A stretch of DNA of 64,000 nt from Sitta carolinensis (GCA_032173965.1 CM063290.1:2046001-2110000), one strand, 5' to 3'; positions 11,751 to 23,000 are shown, counted from the first letter of the stretch. Numbers and translations are program-made. The notes: generated by a model not told the origin, from the letters alone.

Positions 11751-13650
11751 CAGCCTCATTTAGTCTTTTAAAACCCATCAGAGAGGGTAATTCCATCATG
11801 CCCAGGATCCAGAGCTGATCCAGATCCTTAATTCCCTCTTGCTCCTTCTGGAACCTGTGAGCACATTTCAATATCAGCCCTTGGACAGGAGACCACCACT
11901 AAAATCACTTCCCATTCCTAAACCCACCTATTTTTGAAGACACCTTAGGAGACAGTGCTTGAAGAGAGGGAAAATAAATGCAAGCATAAAAACCAATAAC
12001 AATTATTTTCTCTGCCCCTTTTTGAGGTGAGCAGCGAGCAGACATCATCCCCATAAATCACCGAGTGTCCAATTTTGGGAGCAACCATTCAAGGAATTCC
12101 AGCCAGCAAAACGAACTAGGAGAGAGCAGCAGTTTTATTAAACATTTCCAAGACAGATTGGGTGGTTAACTGGCAAATTTGGGAGTCTATAAATAAAATA
12201 TGGAAGGAGCAGCCAACTAGGAACTCCTTGTTTCACACACAGCTTGTCCCCGTCAGTAAATCTGTTTTAAAAGCTGCTGGGTGCTTGATAAAAATTGTAT
12301 TTTCTCTTTGAAATGCTATTGTGTCATCCCAGCACCGAATCTCCTTGTGCTGGCAGTGTTAGTGGCTGATTTGTTATAATAAATCAATGTATTTGCTGCT
12401 CACTTTATGCTTGTAAGGGCACATTTTCCTCTTGGTGGAAATAATTAGACCTCAAATTCTCTCTCAGAGTGACAACTTCTCCAGGAGTGCTGAGGTACTC
12501 AGGATGAATTTCAACTTGTCATAAAAAAATTGCTAAAAGTGCTTTTTATTTTGCAGGAGGCCCACAGATCCCAGCTACCAAAATAAACCTGGAGAAGAGG
12601 TGGAAAATTACTTGGAATTTGGGGATTTATTTTTTTTTAAGTATTATAAAACTTTTTGTTGGCTTTCCCTCATGAGTTTGATTAAGATTTACTGAGAAAC
12701 TTAAGGAGGGAACTCAGCCCTTCTTTTTTTTTTTTTTAATTTTTTTTTCTGGAAGGGTTCAACAGCATCCTTGTCTCTCTTCATTAAAGCTAAATTTTGC
12801 ATTCTATTAAAGCTGAGTTTGTTTGGTGCTCATCTTTAACAGAAGCAAGAAAAAAAGCTGCAAAAGCCAGCCAAAAAGAATTAGCAACAAAAAATCCGAT
12901 TTAGGCAGAACAGGAGATCTTAGACTGCCCAGTCTAAAATGATAACAATCTAAAATTAATAAATTTTAACAGCTGCCCAGTTAAAATTGCATTCACAGAA
13001 GTCACTTGATGCTGAGAGAATGAAGATTTTGAGTCACAAAACACCCCAGCTCATTGAGAAGAACACAAAGCTGTAAAATTAAGGATTAATCCAGACTGGG
13101 ACAGGGTATCCCAAAGTTTTTCCCCTTCACTGAGCTGCCTGAGCCTATTTCAGGAGCCCTGCAGATTTTCCCCACACCACTGGAAAACCCAGGCCTGAAC
13201 CTGGAAACAGTGACCAGCAGAAATTACATTTATTGCAATTTATGGCAATATCTACATTGCAATAAATAAATATATATATATATTTTATACCTGCATTTAT
13301 TGCATTTATTGTTAATTCCGTGCTGGTTCCATGCTCCGAGTTCAGCTGAGCACTGCCAGGAGCTGGATTTCCATTTGGGAAATTTCAGCCCTAGAAATGA
13401 GGGATAGAGATAAGGGATGGAAATTCCCAGAGGAATCCCAAGCTGGGAATTAAAGGATTCTGGACAGCTTTAATGTTTCTTAAAAAGTGCTAGTTAATTA
13501 GGAGTAATTAATTAGGAGTTTGTCCTTTTCACACCTAAACGGGAGGTTTTGGGATCAGGATCCCAGGGTAAAGGGTAGATTCCCAACATTTTTAGGCAGG
13601 GAAACTTAAGAAATCTGACAGGCTGAACTGAGGCCAAGTTCTAGGTGGAG
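11751..13650. other. Single-copy non-coding DNA
   Basis: Contains T runs near 12628 and 12724-12750 and a TA microsatellite at 13270-13283. No open frame of note is present and no mobile element was recognised. Confidence 0.5.
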
Positions 13651-13654
13651 AAAT

Positions 13655-13830
13655 AAAAAGCCTTAACAAAGAGGGACATTTGAAGCCTTAAAAGAGAGAG
13701 AAATTTAAAGCCTTAAAAAAGAGGGAAATTTAAAAGTCTCAAAAAGGAGAGAAATTGAAAGCCTTAAAGGAGGAATTTGAAGTCTTAAAAAAGAGAGAAA
13801 TTAAAAGCCTCATAAAAGACAGAATCCAGG
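13655..13830 (+). repeat. About 31-bp tandem repeat, 5-6 diverged units
   Basis: The unit is AAAGCCTTAAAAAAGAGGGA plus AATTT. It varies as GAAGTCTTAAAAAAGAGAG and AAAGCCTCATAAAAGAC, and several units carry deletions. Confidence 0.85.
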
Positions 13831-13957
13831 TCCTGCCCGCCCTCCTAGGGAACAATTCCTGCCCAATATTTCATTTCAATCTACCCTGCTTCACCTTAAT
13901 AAAGAAATAAAGCACTGGAATGTTCCATTCCACCATCCCTGTGTGTGTTTAAAGCAG

Positions 13958-14042
13958 CCTGGCACTGGGGTGAGGGCTTGGACTTGATGCTCTTGGAGGT
14001 CTCTTCTGAGTTATTCTAGAATTCTGTGATTCTGTGATCCTA
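13958..14042 (+). mobile_element. CR1 LINE 3' terminus fragment
   Basis: GGGCTTGGACTTGATGCTCT, TGGAGGTCTCTTCTGAG and ATTCTAGAATTCTGTGATTC with a repeated TTCTGTGA octamer form a typical avian CR1 3' end. Confidence 0.8.
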
Positions 14043-16500
14043 AAGCCATTCCCCCTCATCCACAACTGCGTGCCCTTGTAAAAGTCCTTCCCCAGTGGAA
14101 AGGAACAGGAAAAAGCAGATGAAAGTGTCCAACAGGAATATATTTCAATGTGATTGCATTGCCCTTACACTGGCTGTGTATTTATATGTGCATTGTTAGA
14201 GGTGCTGCAGCTCCAGAGTGATTTTACTTTTGTAAAAATCTCCATTTGTTCCAACAGGAGGGAAATCCTGCACTGCTGCAGCTCTGTGGAGCGGTGTCAA
14301 TGATATTTGGGAATTTCTGCAGTTTATTCCTGTGGAATTTGACTGGCAGAGTCTGTGTAGCTTTGCCAGCCGCCCCTCAGAATTCCAGAATATTGTATTA
14401 TAAAATAAAAACACACCCTCAGCTGCTCACCATATTTCTCCCAGCTCTCCTACAACCAGACCTTTCCCAAAGTCTCTCAGGCTTGCAGAAAACGGGATTT
14501 ATTTGGATCCAGAGGATCCCAGGTGTGGTTCCAGCCTTTTCTTCTGACAGGGGATGGGATTTGCCCCATCCTGCCCTGGAGTGTCCCTTGACCCTTCCAC
14601 GGGGAGGCACCACGAGATTTTTGTGCAGACCCACCTTGGAAAATGGACCTGTGAGGTCGCCCTGGGATGCTTTTTGCCCTCTCCAAAATGAGAAAACAAA
14701 CAACTCCCTTTCCTGCCACTCAGCCCCTGGGGTCAAACCAGGTAACCAGGACCAGGGGTGTCAAAAGTGCAGCCCGAAAAATTTCAAATTACTTTTAATT
14801 AATCTAATTAAAATTAATTGCTTCTGCTTCTTTGGAGGGTCTGAACAGGGGACGAGCATTTTTCCTCTTCCACATGCAGCCCTTCATCTCTGCTGTGTGC
14901 TTTGAAGTGAGTTTTTTCCAGCTCTGCCATCAGCTGAGAGCTCTCTGTTAAGGAAGTGGAGGAGCTCTGCTCGTCTCTCACATCCCAGGATGTTTGGCTG
15001 AATTTTAGCAGCACAGCTTTAGCAGAAAATGATCCATTAAAGAGGAGATGCCATAAAAAAGGTAAAAATGTGTGAAAGCTCTCAGGTATTTTTACTTTCC
15101 TCTTTAATGACTGTTCTAACACGACCATGGGCTATTTTTTCCCCCCCTATTAACAGGTTTTTTTATTAATTTGAGGTCAAATGGAGTGAAACCCCAATAT
15201 GTTTAATTTTGTTTAAGTAAAACTCTGCCTTATTTAAAAATAGTGCTGTTCCAAAGGATTGGCAGCTGCTCCAGCCCTCATCAACCTCTTTGGAAAGGCT
15301 CAATGCTGGCTGAGGACAGAATTATCTGTGCTGGTGCCCACCAAAAATCAGAGTTTTCCATGGGTTCCCCTGGGAGCTGTGCAGTTCCACCACTCAGGAG
15401 ATGATTCCTGTCCTACCTGGGCAGTTTAAGGTCCAATCCTGACCTTGAGGGGGGATTATTGTCAACCAGCTGACCCAGAGTGCCTCTCCCAGGATGGAAT
15501 TATGTAAACAACAATAATCCACCATCTACACGCCCTAATTATCATTGTTTCACCTTGTAATTATTGAAAGGTGAGATGGCAAGATATTCCCTAGCATTTA
15601 CTAAAGTTGAAATTGTTGGGATGAGACTTGAGCACCATAAAGGGGGGGGGACAATAATTTAAAATATTCCTGTTGTTCGCCTTGCACTTATTTGTTTTGT
15701 TTCTTTATTTGGGTTATTCCAAAAGGGGAGAAAAAAAAAATCCGTTTTTAAAGGCATCTTCTTTTGCCAGCCAACATTTCACCCTCAGTGGTCCCGCAGT
15801 GAATGAATTATTGGGGATTTATGAACATATTAATCATCTCCATGGAAACAGTTTGCAATTTCACAGCACAGGAGTTTGACTTCCCTGCATGACAATGAAA
15901 AAAAAAAGGAAGGATCTGAAAAAGAGGAAGCTGAGGAGAGATGAAAAACCCCTCCAAATTTAGACCCAAATTTAGCAATAACTACTCCTGCTCTGGGAGA
16001 GGAATCAGCATTTCCAGTGACCCCAAGACCTTTGGAATTTGCAGCAAATTCAGGTCATGGATCCTTCAAAAGACTCAACGTGCCCTCCATGGAGGGCTTT
16101 GTAAAGGGAATTAATTTCTTTTTTTTTTCCTCCTGCAATGGTGTTATTTAAGGAATCAGCTCTCTGGGATGTGTTTGGCAATGGTTTGAAACTGGAGACC
16201 TCAGGAAATGAGAGAGATTTTCCACTGAGAAAAAAAAAAAGGGTTGGGTGTGAGGCTGAGCAGGAGTGTGGATCAATAACACAAATATCAGGGGTTTGGG
16301 GCATGAGAGGGACAGGAAATAATGAAATTTTAAAGCCAATCTGTAATGCAGCAACACTCAAAGAGAGAGAGGAAAAATAGGAACACAAAGAGACAATTTT
16401 TTAAACTTGATCTGCTGGAATATTGGAGCGTTGTTGGAACACCAGTGGCTTCCTCCACCAGGTCCATATCCCTTCCATGGGAACACAGGGCAGGCAGAGC
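14043..16500. other. Single-copy non-coding DNA
   Basis: The longest frame (14246-14905, 219 codons) has no recognisable domain. It crosses AT-rich DNA and overlaps equally long frames on the other strand, so I do not call it. Homopolymers occur at 15645-15652 (G), 15900 and 16225 (A). Confidence 0.45.
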
Positions 16501-17470
16501 CCCTGGTCCTGCTAAACCTCCTGAGATCCCTTGGAATTCCCTGTTATCCCACTCAGCTCCAAGGATATTCTGAAATACACCCTGCAGTGTGTCCAGAAAT
16601 GTGCAGGTGCTCCCTGGTCCTGCTAAACCTCCTGAGATCCCTTGGAATTCCCTGTTATCCCACTCAGCTCCAAGGATATTCTTAAATACACCCTGCAGTG
16701 TGTCCAGAAATGTGCAGGTGCTCCCTGGTCCTACTAAACCTCCTGAGATCCATCAGAATTCCCTGCTATCCCACTCAGCTCCAAGGATATTCTGAAATAA
16801 ACCCTGCAGTGTGTCCAGAGGGGCTGTGCAGGTGCTCCCTGGTCCTGTTAAACCTCCTGAGATCCCTTGGAATTCCCTGTTATCCCACTCAGCCCCAAGG
16901 ATATCCTTAAATACACCCTGCAGCCTGTCCAGAAATGTGCAGGTGCTCCCTGGTCCTGCTAAACCTCCTGAGATCCCTTGGAATTCCCTGTTATCCCACT
17001 CAGCCCCAAGGATATCCTTAAATACACCTGCGTGTGTCCAGAAATGTGCAGGTGCTCCGTCTGCTAAACTCTGAATCCCTTGAATCCCTGTTATCCACTC
17101 AGCCCAAGGATATCCTTAACCCTGAGCCTGTCCAGAAAGTGCAGGTGCTCCTGGTCCTGCTAAGTCCTGAGATCCTTGGATCCTGTTATCCATCAGCCCA
17201 AGGTTTCTAATACACCTGCATGTGTCAGAAATTCAGTGCTCCTGGTCTGCTAACCTCCTGAGATCCCTTGGAATTCCCTGTTATCCACTCAGCCCCAAGG
17301 ATATCCTTAAATACACCCTGCAGCCTGTCCAGAAATGTGCAGGTGCTCCCTGGTCCTGCTAAACCTCCTGAGATCCATCGAATTCCCTGTTATCCCACTC
17401 AGCCCCAAGGATATCCTTAAATACACCCTGCAGCCTGTCCAGAGGGGCTGTGCAGGTGCTCCCTGCCCTT
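16501..17470 (+). repeat. 111-bp satellite-like array, about 9 units
   Basis: Units start CCCTGGTCCTGCTAAACCTC at 16501, 16612, 16723, 16837, 16948 and 17348, with degraded starts near 17058, 17150 and 17238. The body holds TTCCCTGTTATCCCACTCAG, CCAAGGATAT and ATACACCCTGCAG. Two units carry a GAGGGGCTGTG variant. Units between about 17040 and 17260 have many scattered 1-bp losses unlike their neighbours. The unit's origin is not recognised. Confidence 0.95.
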
Positions 17471-18740
17471 CCAGCAGGGCTGTGGGCAGGAGGGAACCTG
17501 GAATTCTCCAGCCCTTCAGGAATTCCCTGTGCTCTCCCTCCCACCTGTGCTGCAGAGCAGGAGCAGCTGCTGCCCTTAGGAGGGAGGTGCTGTGGGCAGG
17601 GATTCAGCAGGGCAGGAAGGAGGGGAAGACGGAGCAGAGCTGTTTGTTGAGGGCTGTGGGAGCCCTGAAATCCATGGATTGAGGAATACAGCAGCATTGG
17701 AAATTCCTGCTGGCCCGCCCCTGGGAATGGCACAACTGCTGCTCTCAAGGTTGGTTTGAGTTTTGTTGTTTTGTTGGTTTTTTCTGGAAAAATCTTTCTC
17801 TGAGCAAGAAACTGAGGATGTCTTTCCTCCCTTGGGATGTTTCTGCCTAGTGGCTGCTGCAGGAGGGGTGTCCAGCCCAGGGCTGCTGAATTCAGTAATT
17901 CCAGTGGCTCTCAGCATTCCCAGGATTTGTGCCCTGGAGCCTCCTGGGTCTCTCTCTGCTGGTACCAGACAGGAGCTGGGTGCTGCTTTCTCTCTGCTGT
18001 AGGAAGGAGGTTTCCCTTTTGTGCCTTGGCATGGTTTCCCACCAAATTTTGCCTTTCCTGGCTTGGAGTAGGAAGGGCACTGGAGGGATGGAGCAGTGGC
18101 TTGGTGGAAAGAGGTGTCACCTGTGAGTGCAGTGTTCTTATCATTCACCTTTGTGACGAGGCAAGGAAAGGAAAAGAGGGGACAAAAACCATGATCAGGA
18201 TGTGGAGAGAGCTCCATGTGGAGAGCAGTCCCTTGCTGGCTTCTTTTTCATGGAAAAATTCCTACAACGGCAAAACCACTGCTTTTATTTTTGTTCTGCA
18301 CTTATTCCCCAACTGGGAGCTTTCAGGCACTGCACATGCAGTGAAAATTAGAAGAATCAACTCCTTCCCAACACAATTTCCTTCCTTTAGGTGCCAAAAA
18401 TTGTAAAATGAGCCTCCTCCAGCCCTGGTGGAGCAGCTTTTTAGCTTTGGAGGCTTCAAAGCAGAATTCAGCCTGGGCCACGGCTGCTGGGCCCAGGAGA
18501 GTTTCCCTGGCTGAACATCACAGCATCCAACTTCTCCCTCTGATGTTTAGAGGAACGTTGGCTCTTCCTGGTTTAAGAGGGGCTGGACCATGTGGTGGTG
18601 TCACAAAAATCACCTCTGCCCTAGAGGATTCCTAATAAATGGAGAGTTCTGCTGGAGGAGAAGAGATGGAGGAGACATGAAGTGTTTTGGTCAGAGCTGG
18701 GTTCATCCCCTTGGCCTGCCAGCTGCTGGTTGCAGCCTCT
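17471..18740. other. Single-copy non-coding DNA, relatively GC-rich
   Basis: Mixed-composition sequence with several overlapping open frames on both strands (up to 213 codons on the minus strand at 17576-18217). None has a recognisable domain or coding bias. 17471-17760 is the GC-rich edge of the array. Confidence 0.4.
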
Positions 18741-18803
18741 TGTCCCCATCACTGAAGAATTTGGTGATTATAGATAATGTAGAGCTGGGTGAAAAAAAAT
18801 TAA

Positions 18804-19067
18804 TGCATTAGTGTTACTCAGTATTCTGAATTTTTGAGGAATATTTGAAGACTTCTTTAAGGCTCCTGGCTTAATGTCTCAAAAGCCACCAGCAATTTGT
18901 GGCGTCTTGCTGCCATTGATTTTTGGGAGTCTATTGATTTTTTTGGGGAGTAACCTGCTAAAATCTCTTGCCCTGTGAACCTGTTTCAGTGGAGTGGGTA
19001 TTTCTGTGCCATCTTTAATATATTTCCTCAAGCTGTCCAGTAACTGGATGTGTTGTTGTGCTTTCCT
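18804..19067 (+). repeat. Left arm of a 264-bp near-perfect inverted repeat
   Basis: It pairs with 22590-22853 as reverse complement. Both arms are exactly 264 bp and differ at only two positions by my alignment (18816 and 19057), about 99% identity. Outside this core the copies remain alignable but diverged: TGTAGAGCTGGGTG upstream pairs with TGTAGGAGCTGGGGG, and CCTCAGTGAGTGG downstream pairs with CCTTAAGGGAGTGG. The content is unique-looking AT-rich DNA that I do not recognise. Confidence 0.97.
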
Positions 19068-19102
19068 CAGTGAGTGGGAGTGGAGAAATATTTCTCTGGA
19101 AG

Positions 19103-19234
19103 CCTTTCAGATTTCACCTTTCAGATTTCACCTTTCAGATTTCACCTTTCAGATTTCACTTCCCTTTCAGATTTCACCTTTCAGATTTCACCTTTCAGAT
19201 TTCACCTTTCAGATTTCACCTTTCAGATTTCACC
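19103..19234 (+). repeat. 14-bp minisatellite TTTCAGATTTCACC, 9 units
   Basis: Units begin at 19105, 19119, 19133, 19147, 19165, 19179, 19193, 19207 and 19221. One variant (ATTTCACTTCCC) sits in the middle and a degenerate tail reaches about 19250. Each unit resembles a polypyrimidine-AG splice acceptor. Confidence 0.97.
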
Positions 19235-19250
19235 TATTTTTCAGATCTTT

Positions 19251-19925
19251 TACCTCACTTTAGGCTGGGGGAAATAACCTGTAACACGTTTTCCTTGCCA
19301 GCTTTTTTTTTTTTTTTTGAGATTTCTTTGGAGATTTCTGTGCCATGTTTTCAGTGTTTTAGCACGAGGAGATTCAACATGAAGTTAGGAGGAACTGGCC
19401 TGTATCACAGAGAGCAGCTGCAGTGATGGAAGGCAGGCAGAGAGATGAGAAGAATTTTGCTGAGGTGAATGGTTAATATGCTTTGGTGATAATAAGGGGC
19501 TTATTTATGCTGCATTAATATTTTGTACCGCTGCTGTCTGCTTTAATGTTTAATCTCCTGCTGAAAGCTCTGAGAAACACTTTTTAGCCCAGTGGTTTTT
19601 GCTGTGCTGGGAGGGGCAGGGCAGGTTTTCCTGAGGCTGGAGAACTCGCTGAGAGCTTTTGGGCTGGGATTTGGCACCCTCTGTGCAGCCCTGCTGGGGC
19701 TCATCCTGCTCCTCTGCACCAGGAACAGCTCTTGGGAGCAGAGCAAGTCCCACACTGCATCAGAAATTAATCCTGGGATGGGTTTTGCTGCCCTGCTCGC
19801 TCGTGTGCAAGGTGCCCTGAGCTCTGGGAGTGCTGGGAGAGAGGGAGGGAGCCTTGGATCACAGGGGTGCAGCTGGGGCTGCTGCTCAGGGAGCAGGAGG
19901 GAGCTGGGATGTGCTGGAATCTGCA
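19251..19925. other. Non-coding spacer between arrays
   Basis: T run at 19302-19317. No feature was recognised in the AT-rich left half. The GC-rich right half (19600-19925) leads into the 55-bp array. Confidence 0.4.
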
Positions 19926-19929
19926 GGGT

Positions 19930-20545
19930 TTGTGCTGAAATCCTGGTTTTGTGCCTGCAGGGTTGTTGAGGTCCTGTCTGCTCCCCATGCTGAAATCCCA
20001 GTTTTTTGCTTGCAGGGTTTTTTAGCATCCTTTCTGCTCCTCCTGCTGAAATCCCAGTTTTGTCCCTGCAGGAATTTTGGGATCCTTTCTGCTCTTCATG
20101 CTGAAATCCCAGTTTTGTGCCTGCAGGGTTTTTAGGATCCTTTCTGTTCCCCATGCTGAATTCCCAGCCTGGCTCGGTTTGACCTCGTCCCAGCTGAACC
20201 TTGCCTGCAGAGTTTTTAGGATCCTTTTGCTCCCCATGCTGAATTCCCAGCCCTGTGCCTGCAGGGTTTTTGGATCCTTTCTGTTCCCCATGCTGAAATC
20301 CAGTTTGTCCCTGCAGGTTTTTAGGATCCTTTCTGTCCCCATGCTGAATTCCCAGCCCTGTGCCTGCAGGGTTTTTGGGATCCTTTCTGCTCCCCATGCT
20401 GAATTCCCAGCCCTGTGCCTGCAGGGTTTTTGGGATCCTTTCTGCTCCCCATGCTGAATTCACCAGCCTCGTGTGGTTTTTGGGATCCTTTCTGCTCCCC
20501 ATGCTGAATTCCCAGCCCTGTGCCTGCAGGGTTTTTGGGATCCCT
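19930..20545 (+). repeat. About 55-bp array, about 11 units
   Basis: The unit is CCCCATGCTGAATTCCCAGC, CCTGTGCCTGCAGGGTTTTT, GGGATCCTTTCTGCT. Starts (GCTGAA) lie near 19935, 19988, 20046, 20100, 20155, 20238, 20291, 20343, 20398, 20453 and 20502. A foreign stretch (GGCTCGGTTTGACCTCGTCC) interrupts the unit at 20172-20200. Units at 20270-20340 lack single bases. Its right end abuts a CR1. Confidence 0.93.
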
Positions 20546-20559
20546 TCTGCCCAACTCTG

Positions 20560-21862
20560 TCAGTGCTGGGGCAGAGTGGCTGAAGCTGCCCAGTGGACCA
20601 GGACCTGGGGGTGCTGGGTGACAGCAGCTGAACCTGAGCCCAGGTGAGCCCAGGTGAGCCCAGGTGGCCAACAAGGCTGGGGGCACCTGGCCTGGGTCAA
20701 AACCAGAGTGGGCAGGGGAGTTTGTCCCCCTGTGCTCAGCACTGGTGAGACCCCACCTCAATTCCTGCATCCACTTCTGGGCACTCACTGCAAGGAGGAC
20801 ACTGAGGGGCTGGAGTGGCCAGGGAAGGGTCTGGAGCCCCAGGGGAGGCTGAAGGAGCTGGAAGGGTCTGGAGAATCCCTGGGGGAGCTGGGAAGGGTCT
20901 GGAGAATCCCTGAGGGAGCTGGGGAGGGATGGAGAATCCCTGGGGGAGCTGGGAAGGGTCTGGAGAATCCCTGGGGGAGCTGGGAAGGGTCTGGAGAATC
21001 CCTGAGGGAGCTGGGGAGGGATGGAGAATCCTGGGGAGCTGGGAAGGTCTGGAGAATCCCTGGGGAGCTGGGAAGGGTCTGGAGAATCCCTGAGGGAGCT
21101 GGGGAGGGATGGAGAATTCCTGAGGGAGTTGGGAAGGGTATGGAGAATCCCTGGGGAGCTGGGAGGGATGGAGAATCCTGAGGGAGCTGGGAAGGGTGGA
21201 GAATCCCTGGGGAGCTGGGAAGGGATGGAGAATCCCTGAGGGAGCTGGGAAGGGATGGAGAATTCCCTGAGGGAGCTGGGAAGGGATGGAGAATCCTGAG
21301 GGAGCTGGGAAGGGATGGAGAATCCTGGGGAGCTGGGAAGGGATGGAGAATCCTGGGGGAGCTGGGAAGGGCTGGAGAATCCCTGGGGGAGCTGGGAAGG
21401 GCTGGAGAATCCCTGGGGGAGCTGGGAAGGGCTGGAGAATCCCTGGGGGAGCTGGGGGGTCTGGAGAATCCCTGGGAGGAGCTGGGAAGGGATGGAGAAT
21501 TCCTGAGGGAGCTGGGAAGGGATGGAGAATTCCTGAGGGAGCTGCAGGGACTCAGCCTGGAGCAAAGGGGGCTCAGGGGAATTTCTGGCTCTGCACAACT
21601 CCTGCCAGGAGGGGACAACCAGGGGGATTTGGGATCTTATCCCAGGGAACAGGGACAGGAGAGAGGGAATGGCCTCAGGCTGGGCCAGGACAGGCTCAGG
21701 GTGGACTCAGCAGGAATTTCTCCATGGCAAGGGTTGATAAACATTGGAACAGCCTGTCCAGGGAGGTTTGGAGTGCCCATCCCTGGAGGGGTCCAAGGAA
21801 TGCCTGGGCTGGGGACAAGGTGGGGAGCAGTCCCAGGTCAGACTCAGTGGAAAGGTCGTGGC
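20560..21862 (+). mobile_element. CR1 LINE 3' region split by an internal minisatellite
   Basis: The left part shows the CR1 order AGGACCTGGGGGTGCTGG, GACAGCAGCTGAACCTGAGC, CCAGGTGGCCAACAAGGC, TGCTCAGCACTGGTGAGACC, CACTTCTGGGCACTCACTGC and AAGGAGGACACTGAGGGGCT. The right part continues CAGCCTGGAGCAAAGGGGGC, AATGGCCTCAGGCTGGGCCA, ATTGGAACAGCCTGTCCAGG and GGAGTGCCCATCCCTGGAGG. This is the end of the reverse-transcriptase ORF plus 3' UTR of an avian CR1, with frames destroyed. Between the halves lies a 30-bp array (20868-21548) where the family has only a short stretch. The identification is from memory of the family consensus. Confidence 0.85.
20868..21548 (+). repeat. 30-bp minisatellite, 23 units, inside CR1
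   Basis: The unit is GGGTCTGGAGAATCCCTG plus AGGGAGCTGGGAA, with GGGAT/GGGCT/GGGTCT, CCCTG/CCTG/TTCCTG and GAGGG/GGGGG variants. Period 28-31 bp. The ancestral CR1 reads AAGGGTCTGGAG... then CTGAGGGAGCTGGG, so the unit is explained by amplification of that segment. The plus strand is strongly purine-rich. Long Pro/Ser and Gly/Glu open frames here are repeat translation. Confidence 0.93.
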
Positions 21863-22589
21863 TCTGTAGTTTTCCTTGGAGTGACATCCTTCTTTCACAC
21901 TTTGATTACTCCGATTGTAGTTTTCTCAAATCCTTGCATTTTAATCAAATCTTCCCCATATTTTTGGCTTCCACTTCAGAACTCTGTGACTGGTTAGGTT
22001 TTGTGAAGCATCTGTAATAATTTGGTTACTGATAATGCTTGCAGAATGAAATCAACCTTGCAGTAAATCCCTCTCCTTTCATCACTGCCTGATTTTTTTT
22101 TTCCAGGGCTGCTTTTCCTCTGCGTTTCCCTATTTTGACAGGACTGTGCAAAAATTCATGTGTTGAACTACACTGAGTAAATTTACAATCGATACAAACT
22201 CATCTCTTTTTAAGAGACTTTCCTTTTTCCTTGCTTTAACTGTATTAAACTCTGCACATTTACCTGTATTGAACCTCAGTGTCTGCTTCCCTTGCCAAAG
22301 GGACTTTGCATTCCTTGACAGGGCTCAAATATTTGCTCTTTAGGAATTAGGTGGACTTCATTTGGACTTGCCATTTAGTTTGTAATACCAAGAGAAGCTC
22401 GATTTTAAAGACTAATCAGGCAGTTGTGTATTTAGTTCTCCCTTGGTGCTGCAGCAGGTTAAACCAGGTGTTTAGGGGTGCAAACCCCAGGCTGGGAGGG
22501 CTCCCTGTGATCCCCTGGCCCCACCTCCCTGCTCAGGCTCTGGTTGTGTCCAGAGGGCTGTGGAATATCCCCTGATATCCACTCCCTTA
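21863..22589. other. Single-copy AT-rich DNA inside the inverted-repeat loop
   Basis: No gene or repeat recognised. A T run lies near 22093-22102. Confidence 0.45.
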
Positions 22590-22853
22590 AGGAAAGCACC
22601 ACAACACATCCAGTTACTGGACAGCTTGAGGAAATATATTAAAGATGGCACAGAAATACCCACTCCACTGAAACAGGTTCACAGGGCAAGAGATTTTAGC
22701 AGGTTACTCCCCAAAAAAATCAATAGACTCCCAAAAATCAATGGCAGCAAGACGCCACAAATTGCTGGTGGCTTTTGAGACATTAAGCCAGGAGCCTTAA
22801 AGAAGTCTTCAAATATTCCTCAAAAATTCAGAATACTGAGCAACACTAATGCA
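22590..22853 (-). repeat. Right arm of the 264-bp near-perfect inverted repeat
   Basis: Reverse complement of 18804-19067 with two mismatches and no indels. The spacer between arms is 3,522 bp and holds the 14-bp, 55-bp and CR1-derived arrays. The diverged flanks beyond the arm suggest an older pair of repeats whose core was homogenised. Confidence 0.97.
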
Positions 22854-22953
22854 CTATTTCCTCCCCCCAGCTCCTACATTGTTTATAACCACACCTGGTC
22901 ATTCCTGGCTTGCTTGTTCCCTAATCTCACTTCTTTTTCATCCCAAGCTCCCT

Positions 22954-22955
<2 letters not shown>

Positions 22956-23000
<45 letters not shown>
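22956..23000. repeat. T45 homopolymer
   Basis: Forty-five uninterrupted T residues. The length may be imprecise in the assembly. No retrocopy body was recognised on either side. Confidence 0.9.

Noticed and set aside
14246..14905. 219-codon plus-strand ORF as a gene
   Set aside because: No recognisable domain, splice context or coding bias; equally long frames overlap on the minus strand.
16501..17470. CRISPR-like array
   Set aside because: There are no distinct unique spacers between conserved repeats. The whole 111-bp unit repeats, and the genome context is vertebrate.
20868..21548. G-quadruplex cluster in the purine-rich array
   Set aside because: Most units offer only three G-runs within short loops, so the classical four-run motif is not consistently met.
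20321..21618. 425-codon minus-strand Pro/Ser-rich ORF, resembling a collagen- or mucin-like protein
   Set aside because: It is the complement of the CR1-derived 30-bp array joined to the 55-bp array.
22956..23000. Poly-T tract as the tail of a processed pseudogene on the minus strand
   Set aside because: No gene-like body adjoins it and no target duplication is visible. The adjoining sequence is the inverted-repeat flank.
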